From Miscanthus floridulus (lineage: Eukaryota; Streptophyta; Magnoliopsida; Poales; Poaceae): DNA of 64,000 nt. How positions within the stretch are numbered: position 1 is the first letter of the stretch; every line of letters begins with the position of its first letter. The translations under genes and the position numbers were made by a program. The stretch is from positions 120,649,707 through 120,713,706 of the forward strand of contig NC_089588.1 of NCBI RefSeq assembly GCF_019320115.1, given 5' to 3'. The notes under the pieces were generated by a model. That model searched no databases, had not been told where the DNA came from, and was given only the letters and a program-made list of their open reading frames with translations. Positions 11,651 through 23,689 of this stretch are shown here, piece after piece.

Positions 11651-11930
11651 ATGAGTTCTACAACTTTGATGTTTACAAAATTTTCAATTGAGGTCATTTA
11701 GTGTCCTTTAATTCTATTGGTTGTTTTAAAATTCAAATTTGAAAATTTTAAAATATTATTTTTGTAAATAAGAAAATATAGAATTATATCTATATATATA
11801 ATAAAATTGTTTATATATACATATATTTATATATATAGAATAATAAAAAAACTAATATATAAATTTACATTGTGTTCTTTATATATGAATGAATTATAGA
11901 ATTAGTAATTAAAATAAATTGAAAAATATT

Positions 11931-12008
11931 TGTAGGGGCGGCTAACTCAGGAATCACCCCTAAAAATCAATTTGTAGGGGCGGCTAATTCTGAAGCCGCC
12001 CCTACAAA
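11931..12008. repeat. CACTA right subterminal repeats
   Basis: TGTAGGGGCGGCTAA appears twice (11,931 and 11,974) and is followed by GAAGCCGCCCCTACAAATG in reverse orientation, the same motif set as at 5.9-6.1 kb. A TATA-like ATATATAAGG follows at 12,017. Confidence 0.8.
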
Positions 12009-12237
12009 TGCCCTCCAATATATAAGGCAGAGCCCGCGGGAGGCCAAAAATATTCTAAGTCAGGGTGCGATTCTTCTTTTCAGACGCCGTCAGGCTGCCG
12101 AACCCACTGCCACCGCCACCATGCGCGCTTCCTCTCACCTCCGCCAGCCTATGCGTGCCCGGCTATGCGCTCTGGCAGTCCTCCCATGAGCTTCCTTGGC
12201 TCCATCTTCCTTGGCTTCGTTCGCCGCTAGGACCCGC

Positions 12238-14573
12238 TGTAACACCTCTGATGTTACGACCTCGTTTAGCATCGAGATTTAGGCCTAAGAAAAAAAAAAT
12301 TTCCGAAACAAGTTTCTCGAATTTTTGATGTAAAACATATTTGAGGCGATAAGTGAATCCGGTGTGACTCGGTTTTGTGGTATCGAATCAACGTCCAAGT
12401 TAAATTATTCAGTACATAAAAATATTTAGGAATGTCTGACAACAATTCTAGTAAATAGATAGCGAACGGTTTGTTCTATTAGATTAAGCATGAAAAACAA
12501 TTTTTATAAACAAAATAAAATATAGTTTGTATTTAGTACATGAATAAATCTGGAGCGCAAGTTTAATAGATGAAAATGCAACTCTTGTTTTGTTAAGTAA
12601 AAGTTATTCAATAGTATATATATGATAGCTCAAAATCGAATTTAAAAATTTAAAAACTAGCTTTTCGCGTCAATGGTAAAAATCAAAAATTAGATTTTAA
12701 AGCGTTGTTTGTGACGATTTGTTTTGTGCAAAAATAATTACTTAACACCCTAATATTTTGCTCTACGGCTGGGTATGGAGTAGGAGTTGTCGCGTGAAAT
12801 GTTTAGCGATGGAAGTCGATATGATTTAGATCTTTTGGAGTGCCGATGACGTATCCTTGTTCACATCCGCGTCGCACGCGCAGGCAAGCAGCTAGCAGAG
12901 CCACGCGACGCCCATGCATTCAGCTGCTGTCCTTGCCTCACTGTCATCTTGGTCGCTTGAATACGGTGGTGCCCCTGCTCTGAATCCATCAATCGTTGGT
13001 GTTATTCGTGTCGCGCCGCGCTGTCGAGTCCCATCGCCGTGCAGCTACTCCCTCTCCCTCACATCCTTTTTCTGAGAGTGTCTTAAAGAAAGTTGGCTAG
13101 GCCGCTGCTGCCGTGTAATGCTCTTCCTTGCCTCCGTCCGTTTCTCCTCTCTCTGCCGTGCACCACCGAGTAGCCACTGCCTCCATTGTCCCATCGAACT
13201 AATGACGTTGTCGTGATGTCGCCTGCCTCCATTGTCCCATCGAACTAATGACCTTGTCGTGATGCCGCTGCTCTCCCCACATCGCCTTGTGCATTAGTTT
13301 GCGCGGTGGGCTCTGCACGTGGACGCTGTTCCGCTGCCGATGTCCGCACGCAGACAAGGCCGAGCCCTCTCGTCATGGTACTTCGTGGCATGTCCTCTAT
13401 AAGCCGCATCACGCGAGCACCTGCCCTGACTGCGCCATCATCACTTGGCCACCACGCGTGCGTCCTTGGTCCCGCGCGGTTGCCGCACGCCGCCGTGTGT
13501 GCCCGCGCCAGGTCACGCCCGGTGCCGTAGAGCCTGCCCGTGCCTCCTGCTGTGCCTCGCCCGGGTCCCACGACACGTCCCCGCCGGGCCATGCCACCAC
13601 TGCATCCCTGCCACTGTTGCCCCTCCCCTTCCCCTCGCGAGCGAGTGCGCACCCTCCCTCGGCCCCACGCTGGACCCGCCGTGCTGCTCCACGGCGCTCC
13701 CCCTCTAATCGCGCCATGGCTGTGCCTGCCGCCGTGCGTGTTGCGCGCCCGTGTTGCCGCACTGCTCCTCCTCACAACCCGTGGTTCCTCCCATGCCCCG
13801 TGCACCGGTGCCCCCATGGCCGCTAGGCGCACCTCGAGTGCGTTGCTCTCCGCATCGGCGCTCCCCGTTGTCGTCCACACTGGTCGCCTGCTGCTGATGC
13901 CACCGTGGAGCTCCGCCCGGTCCATGCACCTCCCGTCCGTAGTACCCCATCCTGGCTGCGCCACTGTCGCACCTACCGTGGTCGTTTTCGCTACGCGCGC
14001 GAGCACGCCTTGTCTGCTGGTACCGAGGGGCCCGCCCTCACCGGCCATCGCGCCTATGCAGCAGCAGCACCGCCGTTGCCGTCAGCCGCTGGCCGTCGTG
14101 CCCGCTGTTGCACGTGGCCATGCCTCTGCTGGCCATGGTAGGGATTGCCTTGGCCACACCGTGCGCATCTAGGCCCGTAGCTATCCCACGGCCTGTCCTG
14201 CACCATCGCCGTGCCACCCTCCATGCCAAATCGACGTCGGCCGATGTTCCCCTGGCATGCTCTACTTTTGTGGAAGAAGAGAAGTTGAGAAATAGGAATA
14301 GAAACCTTTCCTTGGGTCCAGATGTGAAATGCTAGACTTAGATGAATAGTGTACATTAGACTGTAGCTCGATTTGGTAGAACTGCAAGGTCCTTTCTTCA
14401 AAAATGTGCATCGCGCCTGGGCCATGCCGCGTGGGCCGGCCTACTGGGCCACTCGCCTATGCCTCCACGGTCGTGGCCTACTCGGCATCCACATGGGCCG
14501 GCCATTCTGGCTGCTAGGCCACCACGCCGCGTTGGGCCGTGCGCGCGCCTGCAGGCCCGGCCGGCTCGCCGGT
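12238..14573 (+). mobile_element. Probable LTR of a gypsy (Tekay/Del-like) element, truncated on the right
   Basis: TGTAACACCTCTGATGTTAC at 12,238 is a typical plant LTR opening, followed by an AT-rich 500 bp and then 1.7 kb of GC-rich sequence without any protein family. Many long open frames between 13.2 and 14.2 kb on both strands are by-products of the base composition. No gag or pol is present. The next element starts abruptly at 14,574. Identity as an LTR rests on the start sequence and general look, so lineage is a guess. Confidence 0.45.
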
Positions 14574-15822
14574 TGTCGGTGTTTCGAACAAACACCAACT
14601 AGTAAATTTATATTTGTTGCGCGTTAGGCTCGGATGGCGTACTAAAGGACACAAGGTTTATACTAGTTCGGGCAGAACGTCCCTACGTCCAGTTTGCTGC
14701 TGCTCGTGTTATTACTTTCGAAAATGGTTCGTAGTAGGGGGGTACAAACGGTCGAGAGAGGGACAGGTCCCAAGTCTTTGATGGAAAGGTCGAAAGGATG
14801 CCAAGAGCTCAGTTGCTACTTGACTGTGTGTTGTGTGTGGAATCAATCCGTCCCCTCTGTGGGGTGTCCTACCCTCCCTTTTATAGACCTAGGGGAGAGC
14901 AGGGGTTACAGATGGGAGAAAGAGGAAAAATCCAAAGGTAGAGAAGGCCCTTCGAGGGTGCTGGGTCTTCCTTTTCCCTTGAGCCTGCCCTACCAACATG
15001 GCAGACCATGTCAGGGATAGCATGTCTCGCTGATCCTGGTAGGGCTGGGCTCTAGCTTTGTTTCAGTGAGTGGTCATGTCCCATCCTCCCCCGGCGAACG
15101 ATGCGGTGTGTCAGGGCACCGAGCCATGACTCTACAGGGAGTAGACAGGGAAATGACTATACGCCTGTTACTATAGATGATGTGAGTTCTTCCTTGGATT
15201 GTAGTGGTTGTCGTATGCTTGTGTCAGGATCCACGCCCGAGGGCTGAGGGCAGCGCCAACAACACTATAGGACCAAAGTCGGCGTCTACAACACTATTTG
15301 GGCTCTACCATGCCTGGGAGGGCTTAAAGCACCCGTCTCATCGTATCCTGATGGTACCTTCTCGTAGGTGCGCAGGGCATGGTCCTAGGTACTGCGGTTG
15401 ACCTAAGTGTCCTATCTTACCTTTTGCTCGTCATCATGAAGGAGCAGAGTGTAGTCGTCGAGCGAGACAGGGCCTGCCCTCAGCCATCGGGCGAGGCAGA
15501 GCCAGCCCTCAGAGGTTGAGCGAGGTGGAGCCTACCCTCAGCCGTCGGGCGAGGCGGGGCCCACCCTCGGACATTGGGTGGGGCGGAGCCCACCCTCGAA
15601 CGTCGGGCGGGGCAGAGCCAGCCCTCAGCCATCGATCGAGGTGGAGCCAGCCCTCAGCCATTGGGTGAGGCAGAGTCTAGCCCTAGGGGGTCGAGCGAGG
15701 CGGATCTAATCTTCCGTCGTTGGGGCAAGAAGCGTAGTAGCGTTCTTGTCTGACCAAAAGCATCAACGTTCGATGGTTATTAGTTCCACCTCATTGGGTA
15801 CCCCGGTATTAGGTCCCCGACA
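14574..15822 (-). repeat. Downstream (3') LTR, complete, 1249 bp
   Basis: On the plus strand it begins TGTCGGTGTTT and ends GGTCCCCGACA; read on the coding strand of the element it opens TGTCGGGGACC and closes ACACCGACA. The first 450 bp match the other LTR at 28,157 with roughly nine in ten bases by eye, plus a short deletion near 14,640. Confidence 0.9.
15477..15709. repeat. 29-bp tandem repeats inside the LTR, eight units
   Basis: Units of the form CCCTCAGCC-TCGGGCGAGGC-GAGCC start at 15,477, 15,506, 15,535 and so on to 15,681, each 29 bp (last about 30). A weaker partial unit precedes them. They lie in what is the U3 side of this LTR. Confidence 0.92.
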
Positions 15823-16045
15823 GTAGCCCCTGAGCCCCTGGGTGATTTGGATAGAATCATCCGGGGGGTGATTTGACTTGCCAGAGGGTGCGCGCGAGCG
15901 CACCCGATGGGTGTAGCCCCTAGGTGATTCGGGCAAAATCGCCCGGGGGGTATTTCAATTTGCTAGTGGGTGCGTGCGAGCGCACCCGTCGGGTGTAGCC
16001 CCTGAGCCCCCGGGTGATTTAGATAGAATCACCTAGGGGGTAATT
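15823..16045. repeat. Polypurine-tract region, repeated three times
   Basis: GTAGCCCCTGAGCCCCTGGG directly abuts the LTR; diverged copies start at 15,914 and 15,998. On the element's coding strand these are purine-rich G-runs ending at the LTR, so the first is the natural polypurine tract that primes plus-strand DNA synthesis. Between them, GGGTGCGCGCGAGCGCACCC (15,887) and a close copy form perfect or near-perfect short palindromes. Confidence 0.75.
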
Positions 16046-16454
16046 TTGGACCCTTCGCGGGTATGGCTGTGAGATTTGGTTTTTGTCAACTGGACAGTTT
16101 AAAGGGAACCCTGGTATCCCATTCGTGTGGATTCATCCAAGGTTAGCCTGGTTGAGACTTGTTTGAGGATCAAGACTCCTTTGAGGTTCACGAGCCTGAG
16201 TCTTGGCCATGCGCGGGCCCATCCCTTATTGGGACGGTCATCGAGACTATTGGGCCAGCCCTTGAACTCTTGGCCCAGGTGGGCCGGAGAAAAGCTTTTT
16301 GACCCGTATCCCCTCTGTGGGAAAAACATCCGATGTGACTTTGGTGGGAAAGGATAGGGATCATGGGCGCATATGCCATGATGTGACATGGTGGTGTATC
16401 ATGGCAGGCTCGGAGACCTAGGTGGGCGGTTGCTCTTCTCGCATCCATCGCCCC

Positions 16455-16461
16455 TATAAAA
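16455..16461 (+). promoter_or_regulatory. TATA box of the antisense extra gene
   Basis: CCCCTATAAAACCAAGGGG places TATAAAA 37 bp upstream of the first ATG at 16,492. Position, spacing and the following pyrimidine-rich leader fit a plant core promoter. It shows that the plus-strand gene has its own start, independent of the LTRs. Confidence 0.65.
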
Positions 16462-16491
16462 CCAAGGGGTTCGCCCCTAGGGTTTCATACT

Positions 16492-19400
16492 TTGCTTCCT
16501 TGCCTTTGCATCTATAACCTCCACCACCAATCGCCTGAGCCTCCCACACCCGCATCACAGCCGCCGTCAAGCTCGCATCCACCCCCTCCCAATTGTTCAA
16601 TGGATCCGTGGTGTAGATGTGACATCACCTCTCAGCGCCAGGAGTGCCTCGTTCGCCATGGCCTCCTTCGCCCGCTGACCGCCGCCGAGGAGTGGCGGCT
16701 GCTCGGTTATGAGGACGAGTCGTCGCCGCTCGAAGGGTATGTCATGTCCTTCGCTCACTTCCACGAGTGGGGATTCACCATACCTGCCCACAAGTTCCTT
16801 CGTGGGCTATTGGATTACTACAAGGTGGAGTTGCAGCACCTTACACCCAATGGGGTTCAACAAATTATGGTGTTCATCGCCCTATGTGAGGTGTTCTTGG
16901 GGATTAGTCCCCACTTCGACTTGTGGCAGTATCTCTTCGCCGTCAACCTTTTGAAGAAGTGGGTCGGGAAGCATGATCTTAGCGTGCCGATGGGATGCGC
17001 CGGCATTCATCTCCGCAACAACCGGGTGAACGAATAGCCATCGATGTGTCTGTTGACCTCCAACAAGGGGTGGCATTCACAATGGTTTTACGTCAAGGAC
17101 AACGTTGCCACCCCCTTGCTGGCGTTCTCTAGGCGCATCATCGAAGAGGTCCTAGGGTCATGGAAGTGGGGTGTACTGGACAAAAACAAGAAGAGGATCA
17201 AGGACCATCTCGCCACCCTCCAAATTCTGAAGGAGAGGGGTGTGAAGGGATTGGGGATCATCGGCGCCTATCATACGTGGAGGGTGGCGCCACTGATGAG
17301 CCACGCGCTTCCCCTGTTCCTGATGGGGCACGGAGCGTCGCTTGAAGGGACAACACTTGTCGATGAAGTGCTCCCCCCCTCCGAAGTGGCCTAGCGCATC
17401 AAGGAGGCGATGGAGCCTTCGAAGGACAATGCCAGCATTGTCCTTGATTTCATGTATCTGGTGCCAGCGCATCCCCCAATGCGGTCGGAACCGGGGTTCA
17501 TTAACTTCATAAGTTCTCTTTTTCTCGTGCCTCCTTTTTACTTGAATTCCTAGCCCCTTGATGCTGACCTCGGGATAGCGGGACCAGTCGAAGAGACTAG
17601 TCTTTGGGGATAGCTCAGCTCCACTGCCGAAGGACTAGATCGTGGCAACGGCGAATCGCACCGCGGCCGAGTGGGATAGGAAGACGAGGGAGCTCAAGAG
17701 GAAGAAGATGCTATGGAAGCAGCAAGCATGGGAGAGAGGAGAGGAGACAGGCAGTGACGATGACAACGACGATGATGAGTTTGATGAGGTAGTTGCCGAT
17801 GTGGAGTGGGATGCCCTGGAGGATGAGGATATGCTAACAGGTACCCACTCGTCCACGTAGAGACCCTTCCCATTCCATGCAGGGGGAAGTGAGTCCATGA
17901 GGCCGACGGAGACAGGCCAAACCATCGGCCCATCCTTAGGACCAGTGGGAGCAGGCGGATCAGCCGTCACACCCGGGGTGCCGGTGGAGGGGGCGGCTCC
18001 ACTGCCGTGCCCCATAAGCTGATAGGGGCAGGTGAATCTACCACTGCGCCCGAGGTGCCGACAGAGAGGGGTGGCTCCGCCGCTATGCCCTCGGAGGCAA
18101 GGGAGATAAGCCCCTCCGCCCGGGAGCAGGGGGCAGGCTCGAAACGGTCCCACCCGGACGAGTTAGAGCAGGAAACCGGGGGTTTGTCCCCAAAACGTTC
18201 CTACCGCCCAACAGCGCCAGCGTAAGTCACCGATTCCTCTATTTTTTTTTGTTTTTTTGTTTTTTCTGTGTGACCTATGCCTTTTAACTCTTGCATAGTC
18301 TTAAGACGGGGCCGTTCTTTGTCGATGGCTCCCAAGAAGAGTGTTGCTCTTCAGGCGGAATGAGTGCCATCGCCCGATGTCGCCCCTATTTCAGGCAGGA
18401 GTGGAGCCGATGTTGCGGCGTTGTCGGCTGGTCAGGCGCCGCCCGCGATGGCGCCCGTGCCCTCGACGGGTCAAGCAGGCGTCGGGCTAAAGAAGTGCCT
18501 CTAGGGGTCACCGAGCAAACAGCGACAGAGGTGATTCCGTCACTTACATTGCAGCGGATGGAGCCACCACTCGCACATGTGGTGCCCTCTGTGGTGGGCG
18601 CAGCTAGACGTAGCCATGGTGGTGTCCGAGGGAGCGGCGCAATGTGTTGAGGATACTACCAAAGGGTCCCGGGGCATCATGGCAGTGGTGGAGAGGATCA
18701 GTGGGGGTGCCCTCGGTCCTGATGTTGAGGGCCAACCACTCTCCCACGCGGGGTGAGCCGCCGCTCTAGTGGATGGCTCCTCGTGACCCAACGTCGACTC
18801 TCTTCTCGCTCGACGATGCTACCGAGAGCATAGAGTGGGAGAGTCTCAACATTGGGTTCTTGGTAATGACAAATGCCTTGAGCCAGGCCAGGGCATCCTG
18901 CGTGACATCATCGTTCCCACTGGCTAGGTATCCGCTTGATCTTCCCTCTCGCTTTCATCTTTCTTCATGTATTTTTGTATTTTTGTATTTTTGATACTGG
19001 TCTTCTTTTCAGTCCCTCATTGCTCATAGCCGAGAGAAGTCCCGGTTCCTCCGTGAGTAGAAGGTGGAATGGGACCGCCTCACCGAAGAGGCCTAGCTAT
19101 GCGGAGATGTGAGCTCCTAGCTTGCTGCCGCCCAATAGCAGGAAGCCGAGGCACGTCGGGACACGGAGGAGATCCATGGGATGTTCCAGAATCTGTCGGT
19201 GAGGGTGCAGCAGGACGAGGAGGTGGTCGTTAGGGTCTGAAAGGAGTGGGATGAGCTGCTCCAGAAAGACGCCGAGGCTAGCCAGCGGGCGGTCGAGCTC
19301 CTAGAGGAGCTGGAGAGGGAGCGGGACCTCAAACTAGAAGCCGAGGAAAGGAGCGCGGCCCTACAACAGAGGGCGATTCTGGATGCCGAGGTGATCGCTC

Positions 19401-19975
19401 GACTGCTTAGGGAGCGAGACAAGCTACACCAGACCATAGAAAGGCTCCACTCAGAGCGTGAGAAGGCCCGCGAGGAGCATGACTAGGCCATCCGAGAGTG
19501 CGACGAGGCGCGTCAGGGGGTCAGCTCCCTCCGGGCGGATCTTGGAGCTACGGTGGCCCGAAGGCTGGAGGCCAAGAGTGTCTCTGCTGGGCTGGGCACG
19601 GAGCTCGTTGAGGTGCAGGGGATTCTTCAGGCTGAGAGTGATGAGCACGATGTCCTGCATGCTACCGCCGAGGTTGTTTTTGATGACCTGGGGGTGGCGC
19701 GGCCGGAGCAAACCGGCTCACTTGCGGCCCGTGCCGTAGATATCATGGCGTGGGTGCGCCAGCTTGAGGAGAACGCCTTCCACACTGGGATCACCCAAGA
19801 CTTTGCTATTGCCTGCTCTCAGTATGATCAGGAAGTTAACTTGGAGGCAATGGGCCTCGGCTTCACGCCTAGCTATGAAAACTCTGAGCTGGATGAGATT
19901 GAGATGGCGGTGACTCCCATTGTGCAGGACCTGGCAAACAGGCTGAAAGGCATAGTTCTCCCTCTGAGGAACTAG
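16492..19975 (+). pseudogene. Antisense extra gene of the Tat element (Transposase_28 / 'putative gypsy type transposon' family)
   Basis: The first exon has the family's N-terminal domain: YEDESSPLEGYVMSFAHFHE, then FTIPAHKFLRGLLDYYKVEL, LTPNGVQQIMVFIALCEVFLG and NKGWHSQWFYVKDN. A more natural start than 16,492 may be the in-frame ATG at 16,600 (MDPWCRCD). After an acidic, low-complexity middle (17.6-18.2 kb), two introns are visible: 18,222-18,298 (GTAAGT...GCATAG) and 18,928-19,012 (GTATCC...TTTCAG). The last exon is Glu/Arg-rich coiled coil and ends DLANRLKGIVLPLRN. Stops: TAG at 17,035 and 17,392; in the last exon TAG at 19,058, 19,094, 19,118, 19,136 and 19,484 and TGA at 19,238, every one restorable to CAG or CGA by one base. 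The function of this family is not known to me; the name is a domain label only. Confidence 0.82.
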
Positions 19976-22379
19976 TTAGTTGAATAAGTTTGATAAACAT
20001 TTATCTGTAATATGTGGACAAGTGTTGGTACTTTTGTGTCCAAAAATAGATTTGTAATTTTGTTTCGCATTTTTGTTTTGTTCATTTGAGCTTACTTTCT
20101 TCCCTTTTACAATCGATAAAAAAGGTTTATGCGATCTGACCCTTCTATTTGTTAAGACCGTTGGGACCGAGGTGTATAACTGGGAAATTTCGATTATGCT
20201 CGTGAGCAAAGTTACCGTAGCCGTCGGGGCGTGGGCTTTTTGCAGTCTTACAAGGCATGCTCATTTATCTGCTCCCACAAACCTTGCCATTAACCTCAAC
20301 GCGAGGAAGAGGTCTGATGCAATGACTATTTCAAAAAGGAGGTATTTATACCTTTATCAGCCCTGAAGTGAGATCCGACCCCTTGCGGTCGCTGGGGCCG
20401 GATGTTACTGGAGACCGAAGTGAGGGTAGCAAACTTACTCTTGTATTCGCACGTACCTCTTACTTAGGATTTTGGCGATCGTTTCGTGACCGTGCGTTTG
20501 GTCTCTTTGCTGGCCTGACCTTCCCTGAGCCCCCGCATGTGGTGGGGATTCGGTCAAGGGTCGGCTCGTTTTGTGATTGTCATCCCATCCGTGGTTTCCG
20601 CAACTAGAGGGGTTGAGGCGACACCACTTGCCTCGACAGTTCGAGTGATGTGCTTGATGAGCTCACTAGCGGGGACGTTCGAACGAAATCCGATCCCGTT
20701 GCTTTGTGACAGGGTCAGCAAAGCCCTTGAGTGGCATTTCGTTGCTCCTTGACCTGCCTTCCAACAGATTCCCCCTCAATGGGGGATTCTATGGGCTCGG
20801 CTAGAGGCTAGATTGAACTAGAAGGTTGAGATGACCCTATCAGCCTCAATGCGGGTTAGGCAAAGGCCGTTGAGACTCATCTACGTTTTCTCCCCTAGCT
20901 CTTGTTTGACACGAGGCGGCCTTGGACCCTTTGTGGGCCAGCCTTCAATCCTCGGTCTCTCGATCTTGGATCGAGCGACTCGAGCCCTCGAGCCCCTTGG
21001 GGTCTGATAGGGGTCGGCCGTGTTTCGTGCATGACGCCGTCCTCAGTTTTCGAAACTAGAGGGGCTGAGTAGACGACACTTGCCTTGACGGCTCAAGTGT
21101 CGCGCTCAATGAGCTCACTAATGGGTATGTTCATGTGGAATCCGAGTCCATCAATAGCTAACGGGGTCGGTAGAGCCCTCATGTGGCATTCCACTACTTC
21201 TTAACTCACCTCCCGGTAGATGCCAGAGCCATTCGATAGGCTCAGGTGGCCCATTGGCCTCTCCTCGATAGAGATTCTATGGGTTTGGCTCGAGGTTAGA
21301 ATCAAATGAGAAAGGTCGAGATGTCCCTATCCGCTTTTGAGTGGGGTTGGCAAAGGCCACTAGGGCTCCTCTCGGTTTTTCTCCCCTAGCTCTGTTTGAC
21401 GCGAGGCAGCCTCGAGCCCTTTGCGGGCCAGCCTTGGAACCTCGGTCAGTTGCCACTCATATCGAATGAGGCGGGTGCCGCTTCATGGTGCGACATGAAG
21501 GGTTGAGATGCGACGATCGCATATGCAATGTTTGGATGTATGGGTTTAATGTATGATTTAATTGAAATGAAAGCGGGGTCAGTAATGTTACGTTGGTGGT
21601 ATGAGCAAAGGGAAGCTCTTACGGGATGTTCATGCGGGGTTCGCGTCCGACGTTCGCAATGGGGCCGGTGTGACCTGCATGAGCATCGCAATTTTTTGTT
21701 TCCATCTCTTAGTGGCGATCTGAGCCATTGATTGACTTTAAGCGACCTGATAGCTTCTCCTTGAAGGAGATTCTACAGGCGGACCCCTCCAAACCCTTCT
21801 CGAGAAGGCGGATGCTAAAGCTTGGGGTATGGGGAACTGTGAATTCGATTGTGCTGGTGAACAAAAACACCGTCGCTGTTGGGGTGTAGGGTCTAGCGGT
21901 TCATCTAGTTTTACTCAAAGTTTTACACCCGCACACCGCATGTCCAGTTTTTAAACGTAAGGAGGGGTTGGGTGAAGAGGATGTCTAAATGAGTAGACAT
22001 TCTTGGTAGCCCCCGAGCGATGTCCGTGCCCCTATCGTTGCTGGGGTCAGAAGCTCGGTAATGAAATTAACACGCAAAGTAATTAAACAGAGGTGCTTAT
22101 CTTTCGGTGGCCGTTCGTTCATCATTTTACCTAGGCCATCCGATCGACCTAGGAGGCCCATTGGCCCCCCTTGATGGGGGTTCCATCATTGGGTCATTCC
22201 ATGGTCCTGCCTGGGGAAGCGTAGAGTCGCCTGCATGTGGGTGCACCCTGATTCTCGCACCCAACGCACGGTAGTGGTGGGCCATGCCCAGGCAATGTCT
22301 CGTTTGACCAGGTGATGTCTTGTCGATCAAAGCATGTCCCGTCGGTCCAGGCGTGTCCCCTCAGATTCCCATCAGCATC
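19976..22379. other. Non-coding interior of the Tat element
   Basis: No supported coding region. The sequence holds two diverged copies of a roughly 480-bp pattern (landmarks GAGGGGTTGAGGCGACACC at 20,607 and GAGGGGCTGAGTAGACGACA at 21,059; GTTTGAC-CGAGGC at 20,906 and 21,396). Such direct repeats in the spacer are usual for large gypsy elements. The sequence just after 19,975 may be the 3' untranslated region of the extra gene. Confidence 0.55.
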
Positions 22380-22975
22380 GATTTCCCATCTGCATTGAAT
22401 AGGGGAAGGGAGAGGGTTTTTTGTCCCAACCTTTCGCCTTTCCTCAGCTGCTATGCCTCTTCCTTAAATAGGGAGGGGGAGGGGAGTTCTCGTCTAATTC
22501 CTTTGGCTGTTCCTGAGCCGCTACCTCTCCTCCTTTCTCCTTCTCACCGAGCGCGTTCGTATGTCGCGATGATTCCTGAGTGAGAAAGGGTAATGCGAGG
22601 GAGAGGAGAACTCACAGATCCATTCATGAATCCAGAGTGTGATGTCGAGCTGGAGGTCATCCAACATAGATGAGAAAGTGCTGGCCACCTTTATCGAGAA
22701 GGGGCCACTGCTGTCGAAGGAGGAGGTGCACTGGAGGGTGCTGAGCGTCGTTGACTTTATCATTGTCCGTGAGGCCTTCATCGGAATGGAGCCGTATGGG
22801 GACTTCTTCTGGCGAACCTTCTCCGGGTGAGCCTTGTTGGTGGGGAAGCCGCCCAGGACTGCGTCGATAGGAGGTTACGCCCTTGCTGCTGATTAGATCG
22901 GCCAGTTCATGAAGCTTGATGAGATGTCAGAGACATCCATCTGCCATGGCGGCCTTTCTTCAGCGAGGAGCCCCC
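22380..22975 (+). pseudogene. Start of a second extra-gene copy, internally deleted
   Basis: A TATA-like CTTAAATAGGG at 22,463 precedes a frame from 22,639 with EKVLATFIEKGPLLSKEEVH, then VREAFIGMEPYGDFFWRTFS, a TGA, and LLVGKPPRTASIGGYAL. These words belong to the same broad Transposase_28-type family as the gene at 16.5-20.0 kb but to a different subtype. The central part of the domain between VHWR and FIGMEP appears deleted. The TGA at 22,828 sits where I expect Arg (CGA), again one C-to-T step. It is joined to integrase sequence of opposite sense at about 22,975. Confidence 0.5.
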
Positions 22976-23275
22976 TTTATGTTCTGAATCAAGCCCATCC
23001 TTTCTTCGGCGGGGAGCCTGAGATCCTTATTGAGAGGCCCAACCAGATCGAGCCCCCAGACCATGATGGGGATCATCTGGAGTGCCTGGGCTAGGAGGTG
23101 AGTTTGCCGAGCGTAGTACTGGCACCCTTCGTAGGTGTGTATGATCTGCTCAGTGTTGGCTACTACAGTGGGCCAGTAGAAGCCCTGTCGGAATGCATTC
23201 CCCACCAAGGTTCTAGGCGCAACATGGTGACTGTAGACCCCACTGTGGATATCGCTCAGTAGATGCTTCCCCTAT
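22976..23275 (-). pseudogene. Integrase N-terminus, core lost
   Basis: The minus strand reads HLLSDIHSGVYSHHVAPRTL, AFRQGFYWPTVVANTEQI, HTYEGCQYYARQTH and MVWGLDLVGPL. This is the HHCC zinc-binding domain and the very start of the integrase core. The first Cys of the C-x2-C pair is replaced by Tyr (YEGC). After GLDLVGPL the match ends and the sequence runs into NKDLRLPAEERMGLIQNIKG, whose last part resembles the RT segment MGQIQNIKG at 24.65 kb. The D,D(35)E core is therefore absent and the element could not integrate by itself. Confidence 0.8.
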
Positions 23276-23689
23276 TCGATGGGGATACAGAGCTATAGAA
23301 TCCTGGTGTGGCTTCGTTTGTAGAGTTCGCCTTCTACAAGGATGAAGGACTTGGCGCGATGTGTGAGCCTTCAAGCTTCCATCTTGTCTATAGGCAGCAT
23401 GTCATGGAGGAGGTAGTCAAGGTAGAGTGTTCTCCAGTCATCCAGAGGGTCGGGCTCTGTCGCTAGATCCTCTTCATGCTCCATGACCTCAGGGCCGGAC
23501 AGAGCTGTTGGTTGGTTAGCCCCCGAGGCTAGATCGGACGGACCATCGTCGATCCATTTCGACCCTTCGTAGCATACCGAGGCCTTGTGTTGGTCGCTGG
23601 TGAAGACACCCGTTGGCACCGGCTCTTGACCAGATGCTGCTTTTGCAAGCGTGTCGGCCGCTTCGTTGAGGCGCCTTGGGATGTTATTG

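Larger units (their letters stand above)
5816..12237 (+). mobile_element. CACTA (En/Spm) transposon, decayed, right end missing
   Basis: The left terminus CACTACTACAAAAAACA at 5816 is a canonical CACTA end, followed by subterminal repeats built on GGGGCGGCT/AGCCGCCCC. A TNP2-type transposase relic follows at 6868-10360, a long AT-rich 3' region at 10.4-11.9 kb, and a second block of the same subterminal repeats at 11,931-12,008. The right TIR is not seen: sequence with the look of an LTR begins at 12,238 and probably interrupted or replaced it. Known biology: CACTA elements move by cut and paste, with TNP2-type transposase acting on TIRs and subterminal repeats. This copy cannot supply a working enzyme. 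Confidence 0.88.

Noticed and set aside
13245..14425. Several long frames on both strands at 13.2-14.4 kb
   Set aside because: Overlapping frames in all phases with low-complexity composition are expected from GC-rich LTR sequence; no motif is present.
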